Assembly: GCA_023150835.1 (NCBI GenBank)
Contig: JAKLKB010000031.1
Coordinates: 1-55,665, forward strand
Length of the DNA: 55,665 bases
Direction of reading: 5' to 3'
From: Myxococcota bacterium
GTDB lineage: Bacteria; Myxococcota_C; UBA6777
A program made the position numbers and the translations under genes. Shown here piece after piece: positions 37,101 to 44,055 of this stretch. A model generated the notes under the pieces. The model worked only from the letters and a program-made list of their open reading frames with translations. It was not told the DNA's origin and ran no database searches. Position 1 is the stretch's first letter. Each line of letters opens with the position of its first letter.

Positions 37101-38390
37101 CAGCCTCGTCAACTCCAACGCGGCGCTACGTTTTCGCAGATGTTGGCTTTTTTCGGCACTGGCATCTCGCAAAAGACGTGCTTCGCGTTGGCATCGCTCG
37201 CTGGCTCGGCGCAGATCTTCTTCGTCGAGGTACGACAGCCAAGCAGGGCGGCACCAAGCAGGGAGGGCGTGGGCGTCGCATGGATACGCCGTTTTTTCAA
37301 GCGAGCGAACAGCTTGAACCTCGGAAGCATCGGCCGCAGAGAGCGCAAGGTGCTCCACCGAAGTGACCGACAGATCCGCAGGGATGAGGACGTGGTGAGA
37401 AGCAGGAGCCTCCGCGATCTTGTCGGCAGGATCGGAGTCTTCATCCCCTTGTTCAAGATGACGAGACCACCACTGCAACGCGATCTCGGCCTTGTCCTCG
37501 TTGCGAACAGGCGTCGAAAAGTGCGCAGTATCGGCCATCGAAAGCAACATCGCGCAGCGATCTTCGCCTCGTGCCAACTGCCGAGGGATCGGCGTTTCGA
37601 CTGCGGGGCAGCACGCGGAAACGATATCTTCGATCGGAAGGCCCACTTCACGCAGCCAAGCATCTAACGCTCCTGCGTGGATGCTTGGGAACAACTCTGC
37701 ACGCCAAGAAGATGCAAAGACCCCAAGACCCGCCCACCACGCAACGACCGTTGTCGCGACCTCTTCGTCGTCCAGAGCATCTACCAAAAAACGTTCGCGA
37801 GAAAAAAAACCGCGCATCCCTTCAAACGCCGTGTGTCCAATCACAGCCCGAAGCCCTGCGGCCCTTCGATCCAGCCGTTCCCAAGCCCCCATCAACGCTC
37901 CGATGCTGCACCAAGACCAATAACGCCACCAGATATGCGCCGCAGGCGCTCGCTTGAGTTGGCGATGCGTCAACTCTTCGATCAACAAGACCTTTGATGG
38001 AAGTGTTTTGCCAAGGATTCCTTTGGCGAGCTCGGGTTCTTCTTCTTCGAGGATCTGCACAAATGCAGCAGAATCCATCCGAACTACGGGCGATTCGGGC
38101 GGGGGTTCTAGGCGTTTTAATCCAAAGTGGTGCAAAAAGATACGCCGCCGCGAACGCTGATGAAATACAAACACCCCTTTTTCGGGCGACTGGATCACAG
38201 CACGAAGCTGCTCGCTCGTCAGATGCGTCGAAGGATGAGGAGAAATGGATCCTTGCAAGCGCGACACGTCCAAATTCGTCGAAATGTCTGGGTGGGCGGT
38301 AGGCTCGGTCAACCGTGAAGGCGATGCGGGGCTTGAAGATGGCGGCGTTTCAACATCCGCCGAGCGAAGGTGCGGGGATTTTTCGGACAT
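34152..38390 (-). CDS. Very large membrane protein of unknown function
   Basis: I do not recognise the family of this 1412-residue protein. The start ATG 38390 follows AAGGAAG by about 9 bases. The first 60 residues are Ser/Pro-rich and disordered. Residues about 110-820 are largely helical and soluble-looking apart from a Trp-rich stretch near 440. At least six strong hydrophobic segments fall between about 850 and 1160 (for example LLLPFGGAVALLMTFGIVV and FLSVLVWAGFLYFLL). A cytosolic C-terminal domain of about 230 residues contains conserved-looking charged motifs such as YYDEDKVHRVHHDLHH and FVCEEIDTDRTHLD. The central motif FSFSDMRDVISRNDLRLP is striking and may be family-defining. It lies 118 bp downstream of clpA on the same strand and may belong to that transcript. 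Confidence 0.75.
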   Translation of the reverse strand: MSEKSPHLRSADVETPPSSSPASPSRLTEPTAHPDISTNLDVSRLQGSISPHPSTHLTSEQLRAVIQSPEKGVFVFHQRSRRRIFLHHFGLKRLEPPPESPVVRMDSAAFVQILEEEEPELAKGILGKTLPSKVLLIEELTHRQLKRAPAAHIWWRYWSWCSIGALMGAWERLDRRAAGLRAVIGHTAFEGMRGFFSRERFLVDALDDEEVATTVVAWWAGLGVFASSWRAELFPSIHAGALDAWLREVGLPIEDIVSACCPAVETPIPRQLARGEDRCAMLLSMADTAHFSTPVRNEDKAEIALQWWSRHLEQGDEDSDPADKIAEAPASHHVLIPADLSVTSVEHLALSAADASEVQAVRSLEKTAYPCDAHALPAWCRPAWLSYLDEEDLRRASERCQREARLLRDASAEKSQHLRKRSAALELTRLVISSLWWWFQVRVWGRWISVMPFLTRTHRHAEAQDAAETANPPSPSKLQMFLLRFAARQALRTQVFEFVHSYRWAIAEEWRGNEAEAALQCGEAIRFFRGMVADEASRGFLNELIVQQQSYQNTLLTRFCEHYPTQGPALRSLSELIALLLSVPLSSRLGRLAAASLKSMQRSYLDRERLFFVTRLARWIRHKGQVPLQIPLDHYGMIRAMHYLQVTLRRLEGLPLPEQRLERLLIPIHQANHYIEQSVRETFGPRLIEAMNKVGLVPASLREEVAQARIRDDLMDLVVRRGQFSFSDMRDVISRNDLRLPTSTWRDFLHGDILIKLNEALQPRFHDIYRSGEIYLRLNQRFSALAFGTIWGRWFCLNLLLPFGGAVALLMTFGIVVEYFNAFLRNHILFYFSYSDILVVRESVPVWVMDATLYSLKLPKVHLWDYVGFQSVLVLGLLMYGVMHTETGWDLFRRILSSFGMALRFLFIEGPRWLYRHPWLQLVLTHPRAFFVYRHIVLPVFVALAFTFVGSTAWRVTMRNLYPQILHYQVPFGWQFLSVLVWAGFLYFLLNTTIGRAVWDWLAYRLLALWSQIRDHLVVGLIRWTLEVFRRFLIALDYAIYRVDDMLRFHEGEGRAVIWIKSILQSLWFGVTYLIRLSVNLVAEPQLNPVKHFPIVTISHKLLIPATIVIITVMESAGFARSVIWIVGLFFQFGLPGLCGFLAWELKENWKLFRANQPASPAAVRVGSHGETVDALLRRGFHSGTLPRAYEKLFKAYKKSFLYYDEDKVHRVHHDLHHVAEDVRRFVDRDLIAALHRDPAFEHSGLRFVCEEIDTDRTHLDAFLEIRQEQTTLYRLRLRYELENGWLLASLRSLSTPSQGALRLTLDQQSACDQHLVFFLQKSGVRLVRSKIEEWLGFYLRGFEIVTPGAATSERYAEYWVEKDRVRVSVHAPGAQLRALHYELTSDGKLREPAPTIVLEHQDAILPRHPVS

Positions 38391-38508
38391 ACTAGAAGCC
38401 TTCCTTTTCCATGCGGCGATCTCGCCGTTGTTTTTTGCGATCGCGCTTCTCCGCGATCTTCGTCCCCCTCTTGTTCAAAACGGCCCTTGCAACCGCGATC
38501 ATCAGAGT

Positions 38509-40896
38509 TTAGGAATGGACCGCAGCAGCTCGTCGTCGGGCTGCTTTTCGACGCGGCGGAGATTCTTGGGGCACGTCGAAGGTAAATGCGAAATTGTCTT
38601 CTTGGACATCGACATCCACGCGCCCGCCCTGCCGCAGCGGGCCAAACAACAGCGCATCGCTTAACGGGATCTTCAGTTGTTCGCGGATCACACGCGCCAA
38701 CGGACGCGCACCCATCGCAGGATCATAACCAAGCGCAGCAAGCCGCGTCTTGGCCTCTTGCGAGATTTGAAGTTGCACGCCTTGTTGTGCAAGCTGTGCG
38801 CGCAGTTTGTCCGTAAACTTCGCCACGATCTGCTCCATCACATCGCGTTGAAGCGGCGCAAATCGGATGCGTGCATCCAGCCGATTGCGAAACTCTGGGC
38901 TAAAAGCCGCACGATACGCCTGTTCGTCCGAAAGGCTTTGTTCACGTGAACCAAAACCGATCGGCGAGGATGTCGCTTCGCGAGCGCCGATATTCGAGGT
39001 CATGATCAAGATGACGTGCCGAAAATCCGTGCTGCGCCCGTTGTGGTCCGTCAATTTCCCATAATCCATCACTTGCAGCAAGATGTGGAAAAGTTCAGGG
39101 TGGGCTTTTTCGATCTCGTCGAGCAAGATCACGGCGTAGGGGGATTGGTGGACAGCATCGGTTAATAGCCCTCCTTGCTCAAACCCGACATAGCCGGGGG
39201 GCGCACCGATCAAACGGCTCACCGCGTGGCGCTCCATGTACTCGGACATATCGAAACGCAACAGCGGAACCCCTAGTGTTTTGGCGAGTTGACGTGCCAC
39301 TTCTGTTTTTCCAACCCCTGTCGGCCCCGTAAACAAAAAGCTGCCAAGGGGTTTTTCTTGTTCCGAAAGACCTGCCCTTGCGAGTTTGACCGCAGACACG
39401 ACTTGCATCACGGCCTCATCCTGACCAAACACCGCACCTTTCAGATCAGCCTCAAGGGACTGCAAGCGTTGTCGATCCGTCGTGCTGACTTCCGCCGCAG
39501 GGATGCGTGCGATCCGAGCAACCACGCGCTGCACAGCCTCTTCGGTCACGATTGGACGGGCCTTTCGATGCAGCTTGGTCCACGCCCCCGCCTCGTCTAA
39601 CAAATCGATGGCTTTGTCGGGCAGCTTTCGTTCGTGCAGATAGCGCACAGACAAATAGACGGATTCTTCGAGGGATTCTTTGGTGTAATGGACCTTATGG
39701 AATTCTTCGTAGCTGCGTTGCAATCCGCGCAAGATCAACAGCGTTTCATCGATCGACGGTTCGCCCACATCGATGCGCTGAAAGCGCCGCGCCAGCGCCC
39801 GATCCTTTTCGATATGTTGGCGGAACTCCTTGTAAGAAGTGCTCCCCATACAACGCAGCCGCCCCGATGTTAGCGCAGGTTTTAACATATTTGCCGCGTC
39901 GACCGTCGATCCCGAAGTGGCTCCCGCACCGATGATGCTGTGGATCTCGTCGATATAAAGGATGGCGTGGGGCTGACGTTCCAAAGCCCGCAACACTTGT
40001 TTAAACCGCGATTCAAAGTCCCCCCGATAGCGCGTTCCCGCCAACAAAGCCCCCATGTCCAAGCTGTAGATCGCCGCCCGCTTGAGGGAGTCAGGAACAT
40101 CACCCGCAACGATACGTTGCGCAAGTCCTTCGGCCATCGCGGTCTTGCCGACGCCTGATTCTCCCACAAACAACGGGTGATTTTTGCGGCGACGCGCCAA
40201 CACTTGAATCGCTCGCTCCAATTCTTCTTCTCGCCCCACCAGCGGATCAAGCTTTCCCAGCGCCGCCATCCGATTCAATAAGACGGCGTAAGCCTCCAGC
40301 GGATCGACGTCTTCTTCTTTGGTCTTGTTGTTTTCTTCGGGAACAGGTGGCGGAGGCTCCACCAGCCAAGGGTTGCCCTCCTCTTCGTCGCTCGCTTCGT
40401 TGTCTTCGTCGCCGTAACCGTCGTCTTCTCCGTCGCCATCGTCCTCTTCAAACGATGGCTCGCCGTGAAGTTCTTCGTACAGACTCAAGGCCAACATGAT
40501 ATCAAGGCGCGTCAAACCAAGCCGCTCAAACAATCCCACCGCGAAGCTTTGGGGTTCATCAAACAGCGAAACCAGCACAACACCTCGCGTCACTTCGATC
40601 TGCTCGTCCTGATGGGCGCGTTGGACCGCACGATTCAGAACGCGGCGCAATCCATCGGAAGGACGGGGATCCACATCATGGTTTCTCGGTGCGGGATTGA
40701 CGCGTTTGTCAAGAAAATGCAGCAGCTCGTCCTTCATCAAATCCACGGGTACACCCGCATATTCCAACACCGCATGGATCTCTTCGTTGAGCAACATCGC
40801 ATAAAGCAGATGCTCGATCCCGATGTACTCGTGACGCCGTTCGCGTGCGTCTTGAAAAGCGGTATCGATGGCGACTTGGATATCTTGCGATAACAT
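38509..40896 (-). CDS. clpA: ATP-dependent Clp protease ATP-binding subunit ClpA
   Basis: The protein has 795 residues from ATG 40896 (GAGGAA about 6 bases upstream). The N-terminal ClpN repeats are visible ([29 protein letters not shown]). An unusually acidic linker ([20 protein letters not shown]) precedes the two AAA+ modules. The first has Walker A GESGVGKT and the second GPTGVGKT, with [11 protein letters not shown] as the second Walker B and typical C-terminal [16 protein letters not shown]. ClpA unfolds substrates and feeds them to ClpP, with ClpS delivering N-degron proteins. clpS lies 21 bp upstream on the same strand. No clpP is in the window. Confidence 0.96.
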   Translation of the reverse strand: MLSQDIQVAIDTAFQDARERRHEYIGIEHLLYAMLLNEEIHAVLEYAGVPVDLMKDELLHFLDKRVNPAPRNHDVDPRPSDGLRRVLNRAVQRAHQDEQIEVTRGVVLVSLFDEPQSFAVGLFERLGLTRLDIMLALSLYEELHGEPSFEEDDGDGEDDGYGDEDNEASDEEEGNPWLVEPPPPVPEENNKTKEEDVDPLEAYAVLLNRMAALGKLDPLVGREEELERAIQVLARRRKNHPLFVGESGVGKTAMAEGLAQRIVAGDVPDSLKRAAIYSLDMGALLAGTRYRGDFESRFKQVLRALERQPHAILYIDEIHSIIGAGATSGSTVDAANMLKPALTSGRLRCMGSTSYKEFRQHIEKDRALARRFQRIDVGEPSIDETLLILRGLQRSYEEFHKVHYTKESLEESVYLSVRYLHERKLPDKAIDLLDEAGAWTKLHRKARPIVTEEAVQRVVARIARIPAAEVSTTDRQRLQSLEADLKGAVFGQDEAVMQVVSAVKLARAGLSEQEKPLGSFLFTGPTGVGKTEVARQLAKTLGVPLLRFDMSEYMERHAVSRLIGAPPGYVGFEQGGLLTDAVHQSPYAVILLDEIEKAHPELFHILLQVMDYGKLTDHNGRSTDFRHVILIMTSNIGAREATSSPIGFGSREQSLSDEQAYRAAFSPEFRNRLDARIRFAPLQRDVMEQIVAKFTDKLRAQLAQQGVQLQISQEAKTRLAALGYDPAMGARPLARVIREQLKIPLSDALLFGPLRQGGRVDVDVQEDNFAFTFDVPQESPPRRKAARRRAAAVHS

Positions 40897-40917
40897 GGGC
40901 TTCCTCATGGATAGAGG

Positions 40918-41232
40918 TTATTCGGGTTCCATCGTCACCAAAAACGGGTGTCCTTGTTCACGCGCGTAGTCCGTGACCTGATGGACTTTGGTCTCCGCGA
41001 TATCATAGGTATAGATCCCTGCCACTGCATGTCCCTTGTGGTGAACAGCCAACATCAATTCCGTCGCTTCCGCTTCGTTCTTGCGGAAAAACCGAACCAA
41101 GATCTCGATCACAAAACCCATCGTTGTGTAGTCGTCGTTGTGCAAGATCACCTTGTACAAACGCGGCGGAACCACCCGCTCCTCCAAATCAACGCCTGTT
41201 TCCTCTTGTTCTTTTCGTTGCTTTTTGCTCAT
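40918..41232 (-). CDS. clpS: ClpS adaptor protein
   Basis: A start at ATG 41232 gives a 104-residue protein, close to the usual ClpS length, with GAGGG 4-5 bases upstream. ATG 41250 or 41271 would lengthen it. The core LYKVILHNDDYTTMGFVIEIL matches the N-degron-binding site region of ClpS (NDD acidic residues and a Met gate). It continues with AVHHKGHAVAGIYTYDIAETK, a typical ClpA-contact segment. ClpS delivers proteins with hydrophobic N-terminal residues to ClpAP. It is the first gene of the clpSA pair. Confidence 0.95.
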   Translation of the reverse strand: MSKKQRKEQEETGVDLEERVVPPRLYKVILHNDDYTTMGFVIEILVRFFRKNEAEATELMLAVHHKGHAVAGIYTYDIAETKVHQVTDYAREQGHPFLVTMEPE

Positions 41233-41264
41233 TCGACCCTCACTCCGCATCGGCGCAGCATCCT

Positions 41265-41283
41265 CGTTCAAAACCTTTGAACG
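41265..41283. promoter_or_regulatory. Palindrome upstream of clpS
   Basis: CGTTCAAA-ACC-TTTGAACG is a perfect 8-bp inverted repeat around a 3-base centre, 33 bases upstream of the proposed clpS start. It could be an operator for a dimeric repressor or a small mRNA hairpin. If ATG 41271 were used it would overlap the start, which argues for the downstream start. Confidence 0.45.
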
Positions 41284-41485
41284 TCGAAATGTTCTTCTTG
41301 CGCCTTTGCCTTGAAGCTACAACTTGCTCCCACAAAAACAAGCGAAAAAGATCGCTTTTCCTGCGCAGTTTTTGTGCCCTCCCACTTTTCATCACCCACC
41401 CAACCCCCGTAAGATACCCCACAAAGTCCACGCTCCAAGGCAAAGGCACAATGCCTTGGAGCTTATCGCGCAAGAGGATCACGAA

Positions 41486-42559
41486 ATGGAAACCTTCGAT
41501 ATCCCTGATCGGCTCGGACGTTACCGCCTTATCCAACGAGTGGCCGTCGGCGGCATGGGTGAGATCTTTTATGCTACCGCTCAAGAACAGAGCGGTTCTC
41601 TTCGCGAATTGGCCATCAAACGACTGCACCCCGAAAACAAAGAACATCCCACTTTTATCAAGATGTTCTTAAACGAAGGCCGTATCTCCGGGCTATTAAA
41701 GCACCCACACATCGTTCAAACTTACGAGTTCGCCCAAGACGGTAGCGAGCTCTTTATGGTGATGGAGTGGATCGATGGTCCCGATCTACAACATCTTTTG
41801 CGCCTCGGACAAGAGCAAGGCCGTCCGCTCTCGGTCTCTCACGCCATCGAGATCGCCATACAGGCGCTGCGTGCGCTCCATTACGCCCACACCCTCGATA
41901 TCCAAGGCCAACCCATGCACCTCACGCACCGCGATATCTCTCCCCACAATCTCTTGCTCAATCGCAAAGGCGTCGTCAAAGTGACGGACTTTGGGATCGC
42001 TCGGATGGCCGACCACCTTTCGTTGACCGCCACAGGCGTCCTCAAAGGCAAAGTCCCTTACATGGCCCCCGAGCAAACACGCAGCAGCAAAGTCGGCCCC
42101 CAAGCCGATATCTTTGCGATGGGTGTGATCCTGTGGGAGATGCTTTGCCATCGCCGCTTATTTTCCGAACCCAACGACCTTCGTTGCATCGATCTTGTTC
42201 GCCACGCCCCGATCCCTTGGCCCAACACGTTGCAGCCCGCTGTCCCCGAAGAAGTCGCCGAGATCGTCATGTGGGCGCTTCAACGCGACCCCCAAAAACG
42301 CGCTCCCAACGCAGACACACTTCTCCATTATCTCAGCGTTTTGGCCGAAAACCTCCCTCCCACCGAACCTTTGCACGAATACATCCGCTCTCTCGACAAC
42401 CCCGAGCCCTCTCTCGCAGGCACCCAAGAGATCGAACATTGGCACCCTCCGACCCCGCACACCACCACCGAATGCGTCACCCTCGCCGAACACGATCATC
42501 CCACCCATCCAGCCGATGGCGAGATGCTTTCCCGCTTTCCACGCAAAAAAGACCCGTAA
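41486..42559 (+). CDS. Cytosolic Ser/Thr protein kinase
   Basis: The protein has 357 residues; ATG 41486 has AGAGG about 8 bases upstream. It is a Hanks-type kinase with all key motifs: glycine loop VAVGGMGEIF, invariant Lys in LAIKRL, catalytic HRDISPHNLLL, DFGIARMAD, and KVPYMAPEQT in the activation segment. The HRDISPHN version of the loop is common among myxobacterial kinases. The kinase domain fills residues about 10-290. A Pro/His-rich C-terminal tail of about 65 residues follows, without a transmembrane helix, so the protein is soluble. It starts just upstream of a MITE copy, whose left end overlaps the stop codon. Divergent from clpS. Targets unknown. Confidence 0.93.
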   Translation: METFDIPDRLGRYRLIQRVAVGGMGEIFYATAQEQSGSLRELAIKRLHPENKEHPTFIKMFLNEGRISGLLKHPHIVQTYEFAQDGSELFMVMEWIDGPDLQHLLRLGQEQGRPLSVSHAIEIAIQALRALHYAHTLDIQGQPMHLTHRDISPHNLLLNRKGVVKVTDFGIARMADHLSLTATGVLKGKVPYMAPEQTRSSKVGPQADIFAMGVILWEMLCHRRLFSEPNDLRCIDLVRHAPIPWPNTLQPAVPEEVAEIVMWALQRDPQKRAPNADTLLHYLSVLAENLPPTEPLHEYIRSLDNPEPSLAGTQEIEHWHPPTPHTTTECVTLAEHDHPTHPADGEMLSRFPRKKDP

Positions 42560-42672
42560 TACGATATCCGCAAGATGTGTGATCGAAGGATCGTGCGTAG
42601 ATGCCCTACGGTTGGGCAGCCACACCTGTCTGCCCCTACGTTTTGCGATCACACAACGGGCGGATCTCGCAT
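42559..42672 (+). mobile_element. Palindromic MITE-like element, copy 8 (intact)
   Basis: This 114-bp copy starts ATACGATATCCGC and ends GCGGATCTCGCAT. It is nearly identical to copy 7 (34016-34129) in sequence and length, including GATGTGTGATCGAAGG, GGGCAGCC and CACCTGTCTGCCCC. Its first base is the last base of the kinase stop codon. Confidence 0.85.
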
Positions 42673-42820
42673 AAAACGCCCTTCACAATCCACCCAACTA
42701 TCGCAAAATTGAACGATCACAACGAAGCTCGATGGCAACCAGACCCGTCCCACAAACAACCGTCCACCACAAACACAACCACCGCAAACATCGCGGTTCA
42801 TCCTACCACACGGAGGTTTT

Positions 42821-43969
42821 ATGCAACATTCGATTACGGCTCTCCCCGTTCTCCCGTCTCTGCGCCGATATCTTTCGTTCTCGCTGCTGGTCTTTTTCGT
42901 TTGGCTCGTCCAAAGCCAACCCATCCACGCAGCCAAAGAATACGAGATCGAGATCCAAGCTTTTCCGAGCATCTTACACGCCGATGGAACATGGCTGATC
43001 GAAGGGCGAACCATGCGAAAAAGCCGATGGATCGGAGGTGATGCAAAACCCTCAGCCTTGCGCAATATGATGGGCATGGTGCGGCGCTTTACCCGAAAAG
43101 GGGCCGCACGCGCCCGTGTCACACTGGTCCTTGGCTCGCAACACTTCACCACCGACGCCGACCCCAAAGGATATTTTCGTTTCCAAGGAAAAGCCCCAAC
43201 CAGCCGCCCGCTCCAAGCCCCCCAAGAAACCACCAGCGCGCCATCGGCTTGTCGACGCCCCCGCTGGGATGTTGATCCAAGCCGACCGTTCCCCGCAACG
43301 CCCGGGATCTTGCCTTTCTCACTCAGCGTCGAAACCAAATCGAACGGAAACGGCAAACGCTACAAAGCCCCACTCTACCACGGTTTTCTCGTCTATCGAA
43401 ACGCAAACCAAGGCATCCACGTGATCTCCGATCTGGATGACACCCTGATCTGGACGTACGTCACGCAAAAAACCAAACTCGCCAAACAAGCCCTCTTCGA
43501 GGATGTCCGCAAAGTCAAAACCATCGACGGCGCGCTTTCTTTCCTTGAAACGCTCCTTTGCTTCCCCAACCACCAAGGCGGCGGTACGCTCCATTACCTC
43601 AGCGGCTCCCCCACACGCCTCTTTGATCGTGTCCTCCGCATCTTTCGACTTCATCACTTCCCCCTCGGCTCCCTCACTCTGCGCCCGCTCTCTAACGCCA
43701 AAGCCGCTTCCCAAAACCAACAAAGCCTCTACAAAGTTATCGAGATCCGACGCATCCTCCGCACATACCCCCAAGAATCCTTCGTTCTCCTCGGCGATAA
43801 CGGCGAAAAAGACCCCATCATCTATAACCTCATCCGAAACGAATTCCCCAAACAAATCCGCGCTATCCTCATCCACCAAGTCAAGCCCCTCACCCTCGAA
43901 CAACAAGCCCTCTCCAACACCTTCTACTTCAAAGACTACAAAGACGCCACCCGCTATATCACCCACTGA
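42821..43969 (+). CDS. Secreted App1-like phosphatidate phosphatase domain protein
   Basis: The protein has 382 residues; ATG 42821 has CGGAGG 5-6 bases upstream. A signal peptide (YLSFSLLVFFVWLVQSQPIHAA) implies export to the periplasm or beyond. The central and C-terminal part carries the HAD-like App1 catalytic signature: SDLDDTL (DxDxT, about residues 206-212) and YLSGSP, then FVLLGDNGEKD as the last acidic motif. In yeast App1 is a Mg-dependent phosphatidate phosphatase; bacterial homologues (DUF2183) are mostly uncharacterised. An all-beta N-terminal region (residues about 40-160) precedes the catalytic part. It is isolated between the kinase/MITE and a convergent helicase gene. Confidence 0.88.
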   Translation: MQHSITALPVLPSLRRYLSFSLLVFFVWLVQSQPIHAAKEYEIEIQAFPSILHADGTWLIEGRTMRKSRWIGGDAKPSALRNMMGMVRRFTRKGAARARVTLVLGSQHFTTDADPKGYFRFQGKAPTSRPLQAPQETTSAPSACRRPRWDVDPSRPFPATPGILPFSLSVETKSNGNGKRYKAPLYHGFLVYRNANQGIHVISDLDDTLIWTYVTQKTKLAKQALFEDVRKVKTIDGALSFLETLLCFPNHQGGGTLHYLSGSPTRLFDRVLRIFRLHHFPLGSLTLRPLSNAKAASQNQQSLYKVIEIRRILRTYPQESFVLLGDNGEKDPIIYNLIRNEFPKQIRAILIHQVKPLTLEQQALSNTFYFKDYKDATRYITH

Positions 43970-44037
43970 GAATTGATCGACGAAAAAAGCAGATCAGAGT
44001 GCTTTGAGTGAGAATTGATCGACGAAAAAGGCAGATC
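43967..44037. repeat. Two 29-bp direct repeats between convergent genes
   Basis: TGAGAATTGATCGACG with the following AAAAA and GCAGATC occurs at 43967-43995 and 44009-44037 (period 42). The first copy includes the stop codon of the App1-like gene. As at 18885, a gene end is duplicated into the intergenic space. Confidence 0.7.
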
Positions 44038-44055
44038 GGGCGAGGGCGGGAAGGA

